Origin: Escarpia spicata
Lineage: Eukaryota; Annelida; Polychaeta; Sabellida; Siboglinidae
Assembly (NCBI GenBank): GCA_963995525.1
Contig: OZ023206.1
Coordinates: 28,663,554-28,727,553, forward strand
DNA length: 64,000 nt
Direction: 5' to 3'
Each line of letters starts with the position of its first letter. Positions within the stretch are counted from its first letter, which is position 1. Below are positions 37,300-48,139 of this stretch, piece by piece. The notes below the pieces were generated by a model. That model was not told the origin of the DNA, ran no database searches, and was given only the letters and a program-made list of their open reading frames with translations. Position numbers and translations under genes: made by a program.

Positions 37300-39060
37300 T
37301 GTTTAAAACAAACATTTGATATTTTGTCAGTGTTTTTTTTCCAGCTTAGATTTGTATCTACAACTAAACCCCCAAAAATAATTCCTTGACTTGGTCAATA
37401 TTTACATTGTCTATCTTCAGGGTATGTGTCTGTACATTTTTCTTTGCCTTTTGAAATTTAATGTATTTAGATTCTGCTATGTTTAATGATAATTTATTTG
37501 TTTTGAACTATGAATTTATTTTTAAAAGTTGTTCATGTATTAAAGAATCTAAATTGTCGTAATGTATGTCATCGCTGAAAGTGTTTAATGCATTTGATAA
37601 AGATATATAAATTATGAAATAAATTAAACATTTTACTGGCTGTGTGCAAAATCATTGATATATATATATATATATATATATCCTAAGATTGAGCCTTGTG
37701 GTACACCTGTTGTTATCGATAACATGTTTGATTTTATATTGTAAATTTCCACATATTTTTACAATTTGTTAGGTAACTGCTGAATAAGTTCATATTTGTT
37801 ACATGTATACCATAATATTTCAATTTGTCAACTACAATTAGATGGTCAATGGTACCAAAGGCTTTGGAAAGATCTAAGTAAATATTAATGGATATTTCAT
37901 CCTTATCCGGTTGGGTTATTATTCTATCTATTAATTATAGTGCCGCATATTCAGTTTAATGTTTAGGTCGGAATCCATATTGATGGTCAAAAAAGCTTAT
38001 TAGAGTATTTTAAGTAAGATGAAAATTTTTCCAAAATATTGTTTTCAAGTACTTGTGAAATAGCAGGTAGAAGAAATATGGGCCTATAATATTGACTAAT
38101 GTTGGCTTACCTTTTTTTGGAATTACCTTAGAGCAGTTTTTTGTATATAAGGGAATATTTGATTTGGCGAGTGCAGGTTCAAGCATTTGTAGCAGTTTGG
38201 TGGAGAGACCATCACATCTACAGCTACTTTTGTTGGGTAGATTAATTATTGTTCTATTTATGATATCTTCTTCAATGCATTTGTAAAAATGCAAAAATGA
38301 TCATGAATGCCTTTGTATTTAATATCATTTGCCAGATTACTACCTATATTGGTAAATAATACACTGATTTATTTGTAATTTCTCATGTATCTGTCACAAT
38401 AAAAACGGATTCTTTAAAACATTTTGGAAATTATTTGTTTTCAATTATAGTTTTCCAAGAGTTTATTATATCAAATGTAAATTGATTAAAATATTTGTCA
38501 AAATATAATTACTTTGCTTTGTGAAAACTTCTTTTCAAAATAATATTGTATGTTTTAAATTAATCAATAATGCGTCATATTCGGAAGATTCAGAGTTTGT
38601 TATTTTATATTTTTTATAAAGTTTGTCTCTGTATCTTATTGAGGTTAGCAAGCCTTGAGTTATCCATGCAGACGTTTATATTTAAAAAATTTCACAAATT
38701 TGCTATTCATATATTTATTTTAGCTTGATTTGTTTCATTGATGATCATGTTATAATTATGGTTTGTGTCAGCGTTTGGACATTTATCTAATTTGTTATGT
38801 ATTTCAGAAGAGATTATATAATTTTAGCCTCTTTATTTTGTACATTAACTCGTATAACGTGTGTAGGATGTTCCTCTTTCAGAATAATCTCCATAAGCAT
38901 AAAATAAGGTTGATGATAAAAAAATTTTTAAAGAGTACTTTGTAAAATGTATGTTTTGTACTTTGTAAAATATGTTTAGTTAACTTACAAAACAAATTAA
39001 TAAATGTACTAGTACATGTTGTGAACCTTGTAGGAAGCGTGATTTGGTGGAAGAGACTAA
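37300..39060 (-). mobile_element. Old AT-rich LINE relic (endonuclease end plus RT)
   Basis: On the minus strand: LFHQITLPTRFTTCTSTFI..LFCK (endonuclease end, 39060-38990), CDGLSTKLL and KVIPKKGKPTLVN (RT fingers, 38230-38090), QYGFRPKH then NIYLDLSKAFGTIDH (37990-37850), FSDDIHYDN (the YxDD region, near 37570) and KLSLNIAESKYIKFQKAKKN (37500-37430). Many stops. The element is decayed but still in the canonical domain order. Confidence 0.7.
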
Positions 39061-39605
39061 ACGTAGTTAACATATCAAAGAATGTTTGTCTCAATTCACG
39101 GAATTCTTTGGCGAGTTCATCCGGAAAGAGAACCTGTTTCATTTTTTCAGCACTGCTGAATCGCTGAGTGCTGCAATTTAGTTTTTTGGTTGTCCTCAAT
39201 ATTGCTTGAGGTGCGCGACTTCGGCATATTGTATGCCAATTTGCAAACGCTGTCTTGCGAAATACAAGAAGAAGTGAGTGTCTACAGTTCCACTGTCCGG
39301 GGTTGTTTGCCAATGACATATGTCGTTATGTAACGCACCCTGCTACACAGGCACGCAGTGATACCGAGGCATAATGTGCGTCGATTTCAGGCATAAGTTA
39401 TGGAACTAACAGGTTATGGAAATGCTCAATCTCCTTCGGTCAATCACCCACCTTGAAAACATCCACACTGCAACGCATCCCCACCACAAAAACTATCAAA
39501 GCTCACCACACACTAGAAAACACGTCTACTACCGGGCGACCATCTTGGTGAAGTTAAATAGAGGTATGTATTGACCGTAACAAAGTAACCAATCTTGTGT
39601 CACAG

Positions 39606-39894
39606 GATTGCCGTGCTCGTCGTGTGGTTGGCGCCGTGTATCACTGACCGGATCCGCTGGAGCGAGCCGTACTTGTGCAAGTGGGAACCGTCCAAGAACC
39701 GCGAGTTCGTCATCTTCATAGCCATCGTTGGACATCACCTACCTGACGTCATCATGATCTTCTGTTTCATCCGGGTATACGCGGCGATGAGAAAGCGCCG
39801 TCTGACGCTGCGCTTAGCACAGGCGAAGTGGATTCCGAGCCAATCAAGCAGCACGCGCGCTCAGCCGGAACCTGCGTCGAAACACTGCGTTCAG
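39606..39894 (+). CDS. Orphan aminergic-type GPCR, unit B, exon 3 (residues 159-255)
   Basis: The CACAG|G acceptor supplies the last base of W159. TM4 becomes a continuous helix across the junction (FIWIAVLVVWLAP), with W166 (4.57) and P169 (4.60) as in muscarinic receptors. Loop 2 has C183 in CKWEPSKNREF. TM5 is AIVGHHLPDVIMIFCF, with P5.50 and an unusual His-His just before it. The exon ends in loop 3 (MRKRRL, Ser/Gln-rich) at a phase-0 CAG|gtgggt donor. The exon is three codons longer than in unit C, in frame. Confidence 0.9.
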
Positions 39895-40328
39895 GTGGGT
39901 AACACCTACAATAACCGTTTCTGGGATTTTGCTAAATGTGACATAGTGACATAGTGGTGTTTACCAAGCCTGCAAACCCCCCCCCCCCCCCCATCCCAAA
40001 ACGACCCCCGTCAACTTGAAACCACAGCAACACCCTTGCTAAGGCAACTTCGTAGCACGGAGCAACCACACTTTTACGAAGTCCGTCCGAACACATGATC
40101 CAGCTAAACCAATACGTGGGTATCAATGATTACCTTAAGAGTTGTGCACATCATCCTTGCATGTAGGCGTTGGATATCTTTCAGGGAAAGGGTGTTCGGA
40201 CTAACCCCATTTTTATTAATGAACTCTGAAACCGATCCCACTCCGTTCGATTTCCCTGGTGTGCCAACTACATGGCTGGCAATGACTACTCTAACTAATA
40301 TGCACATACATACGCTGACTTCACACTC

Positions 40329-40471
40329 TTAGTTATCGGCCACCCCTGCGAGTGGTACGGGGGGTGGACCTCCTCTTAGTGCGGGCGTGCGTGCGTGTGC
40401 ATGTAAGGGAGGACGGAGTGATGGATGGTCCTTTTATGGTGGGGTGGGTAGGACGGGGCGGCTTGGTGGAC
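40329..40471 (+). repeat. Left inverted repeat of the 6.4-kb element
   Basis: Pairs with 46615-46756. Shared stretches are CTTAGTTATCG, GCGAGTGGT, GGTGGACCTCCTCTTAG, GGAGGACGGAGTG, GGGTAGGACG and GCTTGGTGGACGC at the inner end. Confidence 0.85.
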
Positions 40472-40585
40472 GCGAAGTTCTTTCACAGTTTTGTTTAAAA
40501 AAAATTACATTTGGTTCATATTTAATTTTCTTCAATTTACATTGACGACAGGAGGGGTAAAGAGTCATCCTAATTCTGATTGGAG

Positions 40586-41205
40586 ATTTCTCCCTCCAGC
40601 TCCACTGACCCAGACCCAATCGTCACAACAGACGATGGACCCGCCGATGAACCACACACAGGTAGTCAAGAAAAGAAACAATTCAAGCGTGACATTTGCG
40701 GAAAACGTTTTTTTAAAGAATGGATACTTAACAATACATATCCGTATGCACACTGCGGAGATATCATACAAATGTGATACCTGTGAGGCACAATTCTCAA
40801 TAAATGGTAATTTGAAGACAAATGTCCGTGTCTACACAGGTGAGAAACCCTACAAATGTGATACCTGTGGGGCACAATTCTCACAATAAGGTAGTTTGAA
40901 TAAACGTACGGGAGAAATCATACACGTGTGATACATGTGGGACACAATTCTCAATAAGTGGTAATTTGAATAGTCATGTCCCGATCCACACTGGGGAGAA
41001 AACACACAAGCGTGATACATGCGGGGTACAATTCTCACGACATCCTAGTTTGACATCCGTAAACACATCCGTATTTACATTGAAGAAACCCTACAAATGT
41101 GATACATGTGGTGTACAATTCATATCAAGTGGTAAAATGAAGAGACATGTCCGTATCCACAGTCGGGAGAAAGCTGATAAATGCTATGAGGTACACTTGG
41201 ATTAG
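40586..41205 (+). pseudogene. C2H2 zinc-finger gene fragment, broken
   Basis: Begins after a CCCTCCAG acceptor-like site with STDPDPIVTTDDGPADEPHTG, then fingers of the pattern [24 protein letters not shown] count five to six fingers. One has His to Asn (KTNVRVYTGEK), one has its first Cys changed to Arg (KRDTCGVQF), and there are a stop after GAQFSQ (near 40886) and frameshifts. A DNA-binding KRAB-less zinc-finger family member was the likely source. A related copy lies inverted at 43940-44390, so the pair arose by duplication or copying within the element. Confidence 0.8.
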
Positions 41206-41329
41206 TTGCATTGTTTTCTAATAAAGTCACCCTTTACAGATACAACATTTCTTACCATATTTATTCTATAAAACAAACATGCCCAATGACATTACACAGT
41301 GAACAGTGTCCATTGGACGGGCTGACTTT

Positions 41330-41800
41330 GCACCCAGTGTGCATATATTTTATAGTCTTACCCATCATTCATGTCGTAGTTTGACCTATTGACCTACAAA
41401 GAAGTAAGCGCCATCTTGTGATTTTACCTGTCGGTTTGAGGGTGAACCAGTTCGTATAAGTAACATGTTTGTTCATTGAACGTATTGACATTGGTGATTT
41501 GTGAGTGTTTATACTTGTCAGTCTGTTAAAAATATGCAATTTTGCTTCTTTAAGTGGTACTTTGTTGTGTACGTCTGCTGTCTCGTGTTTCATATATGTT
41601 GAAGTTAAAATTTTTCTAAATGTTTGTCTTTTGAACGTGCTGACTTTGGACTCCGTGTGCATAAATGTTACAGTCTTACACACCATTCATGTCATAGTTT
41701 GATCCAATACGTCTATCATAGATGCACCACCTAGTGGACAGGGTGTAACCTTTACCGTTCTGAATTCCCCACGCCACCATTACTTCATGATTCACGCGCG
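41330..41800 (+). repeat. ~350-bp repeat, left (inverted) copy
   Basis: Reverse complement of 42055-42480 over most of its length. A central piece is CTGAATTCCCCACGCCACCA, with its partner near 42075-42100. Includes GACCTATTGACCTAC and GCGCCATCT-type motifs also seen at 52890-52980. Noncoding. Confidence 0.75.
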
Positions 41801-42054
41801 AGGGAGGACGGTAGGGTAAGAAAGGTAGGAATGGGAGTGACCAGTAAGTGTGCATATGCGAATTTGAGATGAATGAACCAATGAATGGTAGGTGTGGACG
41901 TGACCAGTAGGTGCACATGCGAACGTGAGATGACGGACGTGTGTGAAGGTGGTATGATGGACAAAGGGACGGTAATTGCGTGGGGAATTCAGACGGAAAC
42001 AAAGTTACATCATGTCCTCTATGTGCGCCTATAATAGGCTTATGTGTGTGCGAG

Positions 42055-42985
42055 CGCGTGAATCATGAAGTAATGGTGGCGTGGGGAATTCAGAACGGAA
42101 AAGGTTACATCCTGTCCATTAGGTGGTACTAATATGACAGACTTATGGGATCAAACTATGACTTGAATGATTGGCAAGACTATACAATTTATGCACACGT
42201 GGTGTAAAGTCAGCACTTTCAAAACACAAACATCTAGAAAAATCTAACTTCCAACATATATGAAAACACAAACATCTAGAACAACCTAACGTCCAACAGA
42301 TATGAAACACGAAATAAAAGAAAACAGAAAACGAAATACCATTCAAAGAAGCAAAATCGCACATGTTCAACACACATACAAGGCTAAGCACCAACAAACC
42401 AGGAAAGTCAATACGTTGTTACTTATACGAACTTATACGAACTGGTCACCCCCAAACTGACACATAAGTTCACTAGGTGGCGCTTCTTGGTAGGTCAATA
42501 GGTCAAATTATGACACGAATGATGGGCAATACTATAACATTTATACACACAGAGTGCAAAGTCAGCACGTTCAAAAGACACACATCTAGAAAAATCTAAA
42601 GTTCAACATAAATAAAACACAAAACAACAGACATACAAGACGAAATTCCACTCAAAGAAGCAAAATCGACACGTTCAAGACACAAACATCTAGAAAAAAG
42701 ATTATATTTTTAACAGATATACAAGGCTAAACAGCCACAAGCCAACAAAGTAAATACGTTCAATGGACAAACGTGTTACTAATATGAACTGGTCACCCTC
42801 AAACTGTAAAGTCACCAGGTGACGCTTTTTGGTAAGTCGATAGGTCAAACTACGACATGAATTATGGGTGAGACTATACAACATGTTTACACGGAGTCCA
42901 AAGTCAGCACGTACAAATGAAAAACATCTAGACAAATCTTACGTTCAACATACATGTATATGAAACATGAAACAACAGACACACA
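42055..42985 (-). repeat. ~350-bp repeat, two and a half tandem copies
   Basis: Units start near 42140, 42500 and 42860 and share the sequence GTGCAAAGTCAGCACG, AACATCTAGA, CAAAGAAGCAAAAT and GGTCAATAGGTCAAA. The last unit is cut by the LINE at about 42990. Small frames on the minus strand (LVCVLN..DFASLNG) recur in each unit with different stops and are not taken as genes. Confidence 0.75.
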
Positions 42986-42989
42986 AAAC

Positions 42990-43925
42990 AAACTACTACT
43001 CAAAGAAGCAAAATCTGCACTGTGTAAGAAAATATGGAAGAGTGGCAAAATGGCCAGACGACTGGAAGAAATCAATATACATCCCATTATCAAAGAAAGG
43101 AGACCTACAGCTATGCTCCAACTACAGAACCATATCACTCATTAGCCATGCAAGCAAAATATTGCTGCTGAAAATCATAACGAAAATAATGCAAGATAAA
43201 ATGGAAATGGAAGTGAGCATTACACAGGCAGGCGTCAGAAAAAAACAGAGGCACAAGGGACCACATATTCAATCTGAGAATGTTGATTCAGAAATTCAGA
43301 TAGATAAATAATGATCTAAGAATATGCTTCATCGAATACCTTGGAGCAAGACTACAAGGAGACGACAAGACATCATCAGAGATCAGAAGAAGAATAGCCA
43401 TAGCAATGCAGAAACTAAATAATCTGAAAAATGTTTGGAAAGGACAAAACATATCAACAAAGATAAGAATTTTAAAAACATGCGTTTTCCCAACAGTTCT
43501 ATACGGGAGGGAAACGTGGACACTGAACAAAGAAGATATGAGAAGAATACAACTGTTTGAGATGAAATGCTACAGAAAAGTCCTAAGAGTGCCATGGATA
43601 ACAAGAACAACCAATGCAGAGATCCTTTTTAAAAATTAGACATAAAGAACTGTCAACTAGTGAACAGAATAACAGGACTAAAACTAAGTTATTTTTGCCA
43701 CATCAAAATACATAATTCCTTAGAGAAAACTGTCCTAGAAGGCAAAGTGGAGGGAAAGAGAGGAAAGGGAAGACCAAGGAGAAGGTGGGAGCAGGACATC
43801 AGCGACTGGTTGGAAGACGACATCGTGAGAGCAGGGAGACAAACGGCAGACAGAGCAGCGTATCGTGGGATCATCTGGGCAGATACGTCTCGCAGAGATA
43901 TGCTGAACTGAAGAAGAAGAAACCT
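42990..43925 (+). mobile_element. RTE-like LINE with the catalytic RT core deleted
   Basis: Fingers: VAKWPDDWKKSIYIPLSKKGDLQ and NYRTISLISHASKILL (43030-43160). At about 43310 it passes to CFIEYLGARL, so the KAFD, QGS and YADD region is missing. It goes on with KIRILKTCVFPTVLYGRETWTLNKED, RKVLRVPWITRTTN and, near the end, LEGKVEGKRGKGRPRRRWEQDISDWL. The 3' end is near 43925, directly against the second zinc-finger pseudogene. Confidence 0.82.
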
Positions 43926-43939
43926 GTCATGAGGATGGG

Positions 43940-44390
43940 ATGGAACACAACAGGTATCACAGCTGTATGGTTTCTCCCGCAGTGTGGATGCGAATATGAT
44001 TTCAAATTACCACTTATTGAGAATTGTGCTCCACATGTAACTCAGTTGTAGGGTTTATCAACAGTGTGCATATGGATATGCTTCTTTAAACTACCATGTT
44101 GTGAGAATTGTGCCCCACAGGTATCACATTTGTAACGTTTCTCACTTGTGTGGACGCGGACATGTGTCTTCAAATTACCACTTATTGAGAATTGTGCCCC
44201 AGTGTTCATACGGATATGTATTGTCTCCAGTGTTCATACGGATATGTTTTGTTAAGTATTCACTCTATAAAAAACATTTTCTACAAGTGTCACACTTGAA
44301 TTTTTCTTTTCTTGACGACCTGTGTGAGGGTCATCAGCGGATCCATCGTATGTTGTGATGACTGGCTCTGGGAGGGATAAATCTCCAATC
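43940..44390 (-). pseudogene. Second C2H2 zinc-finger gene fragment, inverted
   Basis: On the minus strand: PEPVITTYDGSADDPHTGRQEKK, then a finger KFKCDTCRKCFL with a stop before [14 protein letters not shown], then [21 protein letters not shown] and [14 protein letters not shown]. Fingers at both ends are frameshifted; the central one has all four zinc ligands. It is closely related to 40586-41205. The segment up to 44520 shares the CGACAGGAGGGGTAA leader with the other copy. Confidence 0.75.
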
Positions 44391-44597
44391 AGAATTAGGA
44401 CCCGATCAGTTCGAGAGCTACAACGCAAATCTGTAAACAACGGGCCCTCTGGTGTTTGTGTGTATTACAGGTATAACCTTTTGCGTCTAAGGTTTTCTTA
44501 CAATGACGACAGGAGGGGTAAAAAGTATATTTGTCCTGACATACACATGTCACAATTATCGATTCAAGTGACGTTTAAATACGTAAATGCCACTTAC

Positions 44598-44648
44598 AAC
44601 GTTCTGCAGAGTTGACGAAGTCATGGATTCTTCCGCTAGCGATGCCAT
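44598..44648 (-). CDS. Possible first exon of the inverted zinc-finger gene
   Basis: On the minus strand an ATG (complement of 44646-44648) opens MASLAEESMTSSTLQNV, and the codon after Val is interrupted by a consensus GTAAGT donor. It lies about 200 bases upstream of the zinc-finger exon, in the right orientation, and encodes an acidic/Ser-Thr-rich N-terminus. This is a guess from position and splice signal only. Confidence 0.3.
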
Positions 44649-44845
44649 TTCCAATGATCAGGAAAAATTGTTGCGTTCGATAGAAACAGTTGTATAGTGC
44701 AGTGAAGCGCGCGCGGAATTTATATGAAGAACTTAAAATTAATCCGTTGGTGAATTTTGGACCTGTTATTGCACAAGAGATAGTCGTCGTTGCTAAAAGT
44801 GCATAACCGTTGGTAAAGTCGAGATTGCCAAAACATTTGAATTGT

Positions 44846-45960
44846 GAGAGGCGCTACCACCGCCTTAATTGACATATGTTACAGATAATAAACCGTTCGG
44901 TACTGTGCATCAGGGACATCTGCTTTTTGATTAGGTCACCAAGCACACATTATCGTCTCAGTCACCAAAGTCCAAAACATAATCTCGCTGCCTATTTACG
45001 GTATGTTTTTTTCTAGAAAAAGTGGTTATTACACAAAGGATTATACATTTGTATAAGAGTTGATGTGGGAGAAAGAATGGTAAAGATAACTGAACGTTAC
45101 GTGTGTGTATCGATGGCCGGATATAACGGAAGAAAATCCCTGTTCTTAGTGTAAGTACATAATTTTTAAATGACTGTTAGTATATAGTTTTCACAGGATT
45201 TACTAAGGGTCTTAGGTTCAAAGTATGATGCTAAATTCAAAAAACTCTTAGCGCTTTCTCCATAGTATAGGAATGATGTCACAAAAGAAAAGGGTAAAGG
45301 TACCCGTCAACACGACGTCAGAAAAGAAAGAGGGATGTTATTTAAAAAAATATAGCGGTGATTCATAACACTCATTCAAAAAAAATCAATAAAATGTTAC
45401 CAAAAAGTGAGAAAAAATTTAGAAAAAAGTAAAACAAATGTGAAAAAAAAGTAAAAAAGTTAAACTGATCAAAGATCTTTGAAGTGTCATAATGGTTATC
45501 GACATCACGCTTTGATCTAAGTGGCACTATCACCGCGTTAATTGACATCTGCTAATGATAATAAACCGTCTTTCGCTATGAACAACAACATATTAGTTCA
45601 CCAAGTACACGCTGCCGTCCCAGTCTCCAAAGTCCAATCGCGTTGCGTAGCTACGGTATGTTTTTTTCTAGAAACAGTGGTTATGACAAAGCGCAATGGT
45701 GTGAGACAAAGGATTATGAAATTTGTACTAACGGTGGATGTGTGAGAAATGAAGGTGACTGCATGTTGTATGTGTCGATGGCCTGAAATAAGGAAAGCAA
45801 CTCCCTGTTATTGGTATAGGATCCGAATATAAGTACACTTAACATTACTGTTAGTATATAGTTTTCACAGGATTTATTAACAGTTTTAGCTTGGAAGTGT
45901 GATGATTAATTAAAATAATAAACACTGCCAGCATTTTCTCCATCGAACTGGAATGTCCAC
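44846..45960. repeat. Tandem duplication of a ~440-bp segment
   Basis: 44846-45290 and 45515-45960 are diverged direct copies. Shared motifs are CCGC.TTAATTGACAT, GATAATAAACCGT, CGGTATGTTTTTTTCTAGAAA and AGTATATAGTTTTCACAGGATTTA. Between and after them (to 46600) the sequence is AT-rich with A-runs and shows nothing recognisable. Confidence 0.7.
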
Positions 45961-46614
45961 AGCTGCTGTTATTAATTTCAATATTGCTCAGTTGTTTAAT
46001 CATATTAAGTACATAAAGTCTTGTTGTATGTTGCATAATGACACTTTTATAATACAGTATTTAGTTTCTGAATTTAAAAAAACTAATTTAAAAAAAAAAT
46101 TCAAAACATTTAAAAAAAATTGTAAAAGGTGAATAACATTTTGAAAACAAACTAAGGGGTTAGGATACTATTAGACTTCCTGCTTGGTTACAGACGAAAA
46201 AAGTGCACTATATTTTTTAGAAATGACTTTTTACAATATTCACTTGCTCTGACATAAGGGCATTTGAGTAGTCAGATTTCTAGATGTGATTGTAGAAGCT
46301 GTTGACAGTAAAATGGTGTCTTTTTAGCTGATTTTACTAAGCGGAAGGGTATTTGGCAGCAATTTGGCTAGTTGACACTTTAGCCGAATTACTGCCTGCA
46401 TCCATTTGTAAATATTGACGGGTGTCATACATACAGGCATTTTGTAAGAGCTAGAAATATAAGATTTTGACTAAACTCGACCAGCATGTAAATGAGATGA
46501 TGGTAACGGCAGGTAAGAAGTTTAATACATTTTCTAGGTCACTTTTTCTTACAATCAGACAAAACGTTAACATGGTCGCCAATGGGAAAACTATCAGTGT
46601 GCTGACCCCCTAAG

Positions 46615-46756
46615 CGTCCACCAAGCAGCCTCGTCCTACCCAATCCCCGCTAAGAGGGCCGTCCACCACTCCGTCCTCCTTTACACTCACACGCATGCAC
46701 ACGCTAAGAGGAGGTCCACCACCACGAACCACTCGCTAGGTTAAGCGATAACTAAG
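46615..46756 (-). repeat. Right inverted repeat of the 6.4-kb element
   Basis: Reverse complement of 40329-40471 with substitutions and small indels. The internal GCACACGC-type stretch is shared too. Confidence 0.85.
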
Positions 46757-47124
46757 AAAGTAACGTCACTGGAAGTAAGGCAACAGTTGCTAGGGGGCAC
46801 TCACAAACATGAACTGAGTCAGCATTTTCACTCCCTGATTTTCATGCACCATAATTTATTGATTAGGACGAACCTATTTACTACTTTCGAAATAAGCCGA
46901 ATCTTTAAAAAAAAACATCAGAAACCAAACCACCAATCAAAATGTATAATTTAATATTAAGATACCAATCTATATATATTTTTTATATGTACACATATAT
47001 ATATATATATGTACATATATATATATATATACATCCCTTCCTCCCGTCCGTCCGTCCGTCCGTCCGTCCTTCCACCCCTCCCTCCCTACCCTACCCTCCA
47101 TCCATCATCCACTCAGCAACTCTT

Positions 47125-47215
47125 CCTATTGTCAGCTCGCCCTGTGTATACGCAGGTGATTTCAACTGTCAACATGTCGAATGGGGCTACAGACACAAGA
47201 ACAACAGTGGTGAAT
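47125..47215 (+). mobile_element. Short LINE endonuclease fragment in intron 3 of unit B
   Basis: Reads VYAGDFNCQHVEWGYRHKN, with the APE-type GDFN motif and the H..WG of the same domain. No other part of the element is visible. AT-rich ATTAATTAG repeats follow (47229-47320). Confidence 0.55.
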
Positions 47216-47336
47216 GTCATGTCATCATAATTAATTAGGTAATTAATAAAATCTTTTTGATCTGTGTTAATTAGTTAATTCATTAAGGCCTTTGATCTTT
47301 GTTAATTAGTAATTAATTATCTCTCTCTCTCTCTAT

Positions 47337-47571
<235 letters not shown>

Positions 47572-47710
47572 TGTGTGTGGGGGGTGGGTGGGTGGGTGTA
47601 GTCTATACATTTGCTTACCACGATGTTGCTCTGAAATTGCAATTACTTCGTATAGTACATATAAGATGGCCAACACAAAACAACAACTTGAACAGTTATG
47701 CTAATTTCAG

Positions 47711-48139
47711 GTACTGCCAGAAAAAGTCTATTCGTTCTCATCGAAAGTGGATCCCCCCAGCAACGTCGTAACTGTTGAATCCGTCAGCGACCACATGGGG
47801 TCATCGTCCAACCCTTCGACGGGGTCAGGTCTGCCAGCGATGTCTTCAGCGGCTGCCGAACTACACGAGCGACTGAAGCGGGACCAAGACCGCTACAAGC
47901 AGGAAAGGAAAAGTTTCGTTACCCTAGCCTACATCATATTCTCGTATCTGGCCTGCTGGGTGCCGTTCCACTTTGTCTTTGACATAAGCGCCATCGACCC
48001 TGACCGAGTGCCCGAGGTGATCTATACCATCACATTCTGGTTGACTTACTTCAATTCTACGCTCAACCCGTTCCTTTATGCCTACTGCAACATGGACTTT
48101 CAGAATGCATTCAAACGTGTTATCAAGGGCCAGTTCTAG
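47711..48139 (+). CDS. Orphan aminergic-type GPCR, unit B, exon 4 (residues 256-397 and stop)
   Basis: It follows a CTAATTTCAG acceptor in phase 0. Residues 256-322 are the Ser/Pro/Ala-rich loop 3 ending in a charged ERLKRDQDRYKQERK stretch. TM6 (about 323-345) has C337, W338 (6.48), P340 (6.50), F341 (6.51) and H342 (6.52). TM7 (about 358-380) has W365 (7.40), Y368 (7.43) and NSTLNPFLYAY. Helix 8 and a very short tail end in KGQF. His at 6.52 replaces the Asn that binds acetylcholine in muscarinic receptors. The three-exon spacing is long (13.8 kb), almost all transposon insertion. Confidence 0.92.
   Translation, partial: VLPEKVYSFSSKVDPPSNVVTVESVSDHMGSSSNPSTGSGLPAMSSAAAELHERLKRDQDRYKQERKSFVTLAYIIFSYLACWVPFHFVFDISAIDPDRVPEVIYTITFWLTYFNSTLNPFLYAYCNMDFQNAFKRVIKGQF

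Larger units (their letters stand above)
35874..39550 (-). mobile_element. 3.7-kb insertion in intron 2 of unit B: degraded minus-strand LINEs
   Basis: Intron 2 is about 450 bases in units A and C. Here it is 4.1 kb because of this block, whose ends interrupt otherwise shared intron sequence (GGTAGAT.TTAA on the left, GTTAAATAGAGG on the right). It is AT-rich and holds two LINE relics, described below. The 35880-36290 part reads on the minus strand as a LINE 3' end (ARLLDGDYHSF-like near 36050). No intact ORF. Confidence 0.68.
40329..46756. mobile_element. 6.4-kb element with ~145-bp terminal inverted repeats, in intron 3 of unit B
   Basis: The segment is absent from intron 3 of units A and C. 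Its ends are inverted copies (40329-40471 and 46615-46756), with tips AGTTATCG / CGATAACT. Inside are two C2H2 zinc-finger pseudogenes in opposite orientations, a family of ~350-bp repeats also in both orientations, an RTE-like LINE relic and a tandem duplication. No transposase, polymerase or integrase is recognisable. It is either a non-autonomous element that has gathered other sequence, or part of a larger folded-back duplication. Confidence 0.6.

Noticed and set aside
42143..43138. Minus-strand small ORFs with a recurring ASLNG/SFSVF pattern
   Set aside because: They repeat because the ~350-bp DNA unit repeats; each copy has different stops and frameshifts.
40329..46756. Polinton/Maverick
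   Set aside because: Tips resemble AG..CT ends, but the element is short and shows no DNA polymerase B, integrase, ATPase or capsid genes.
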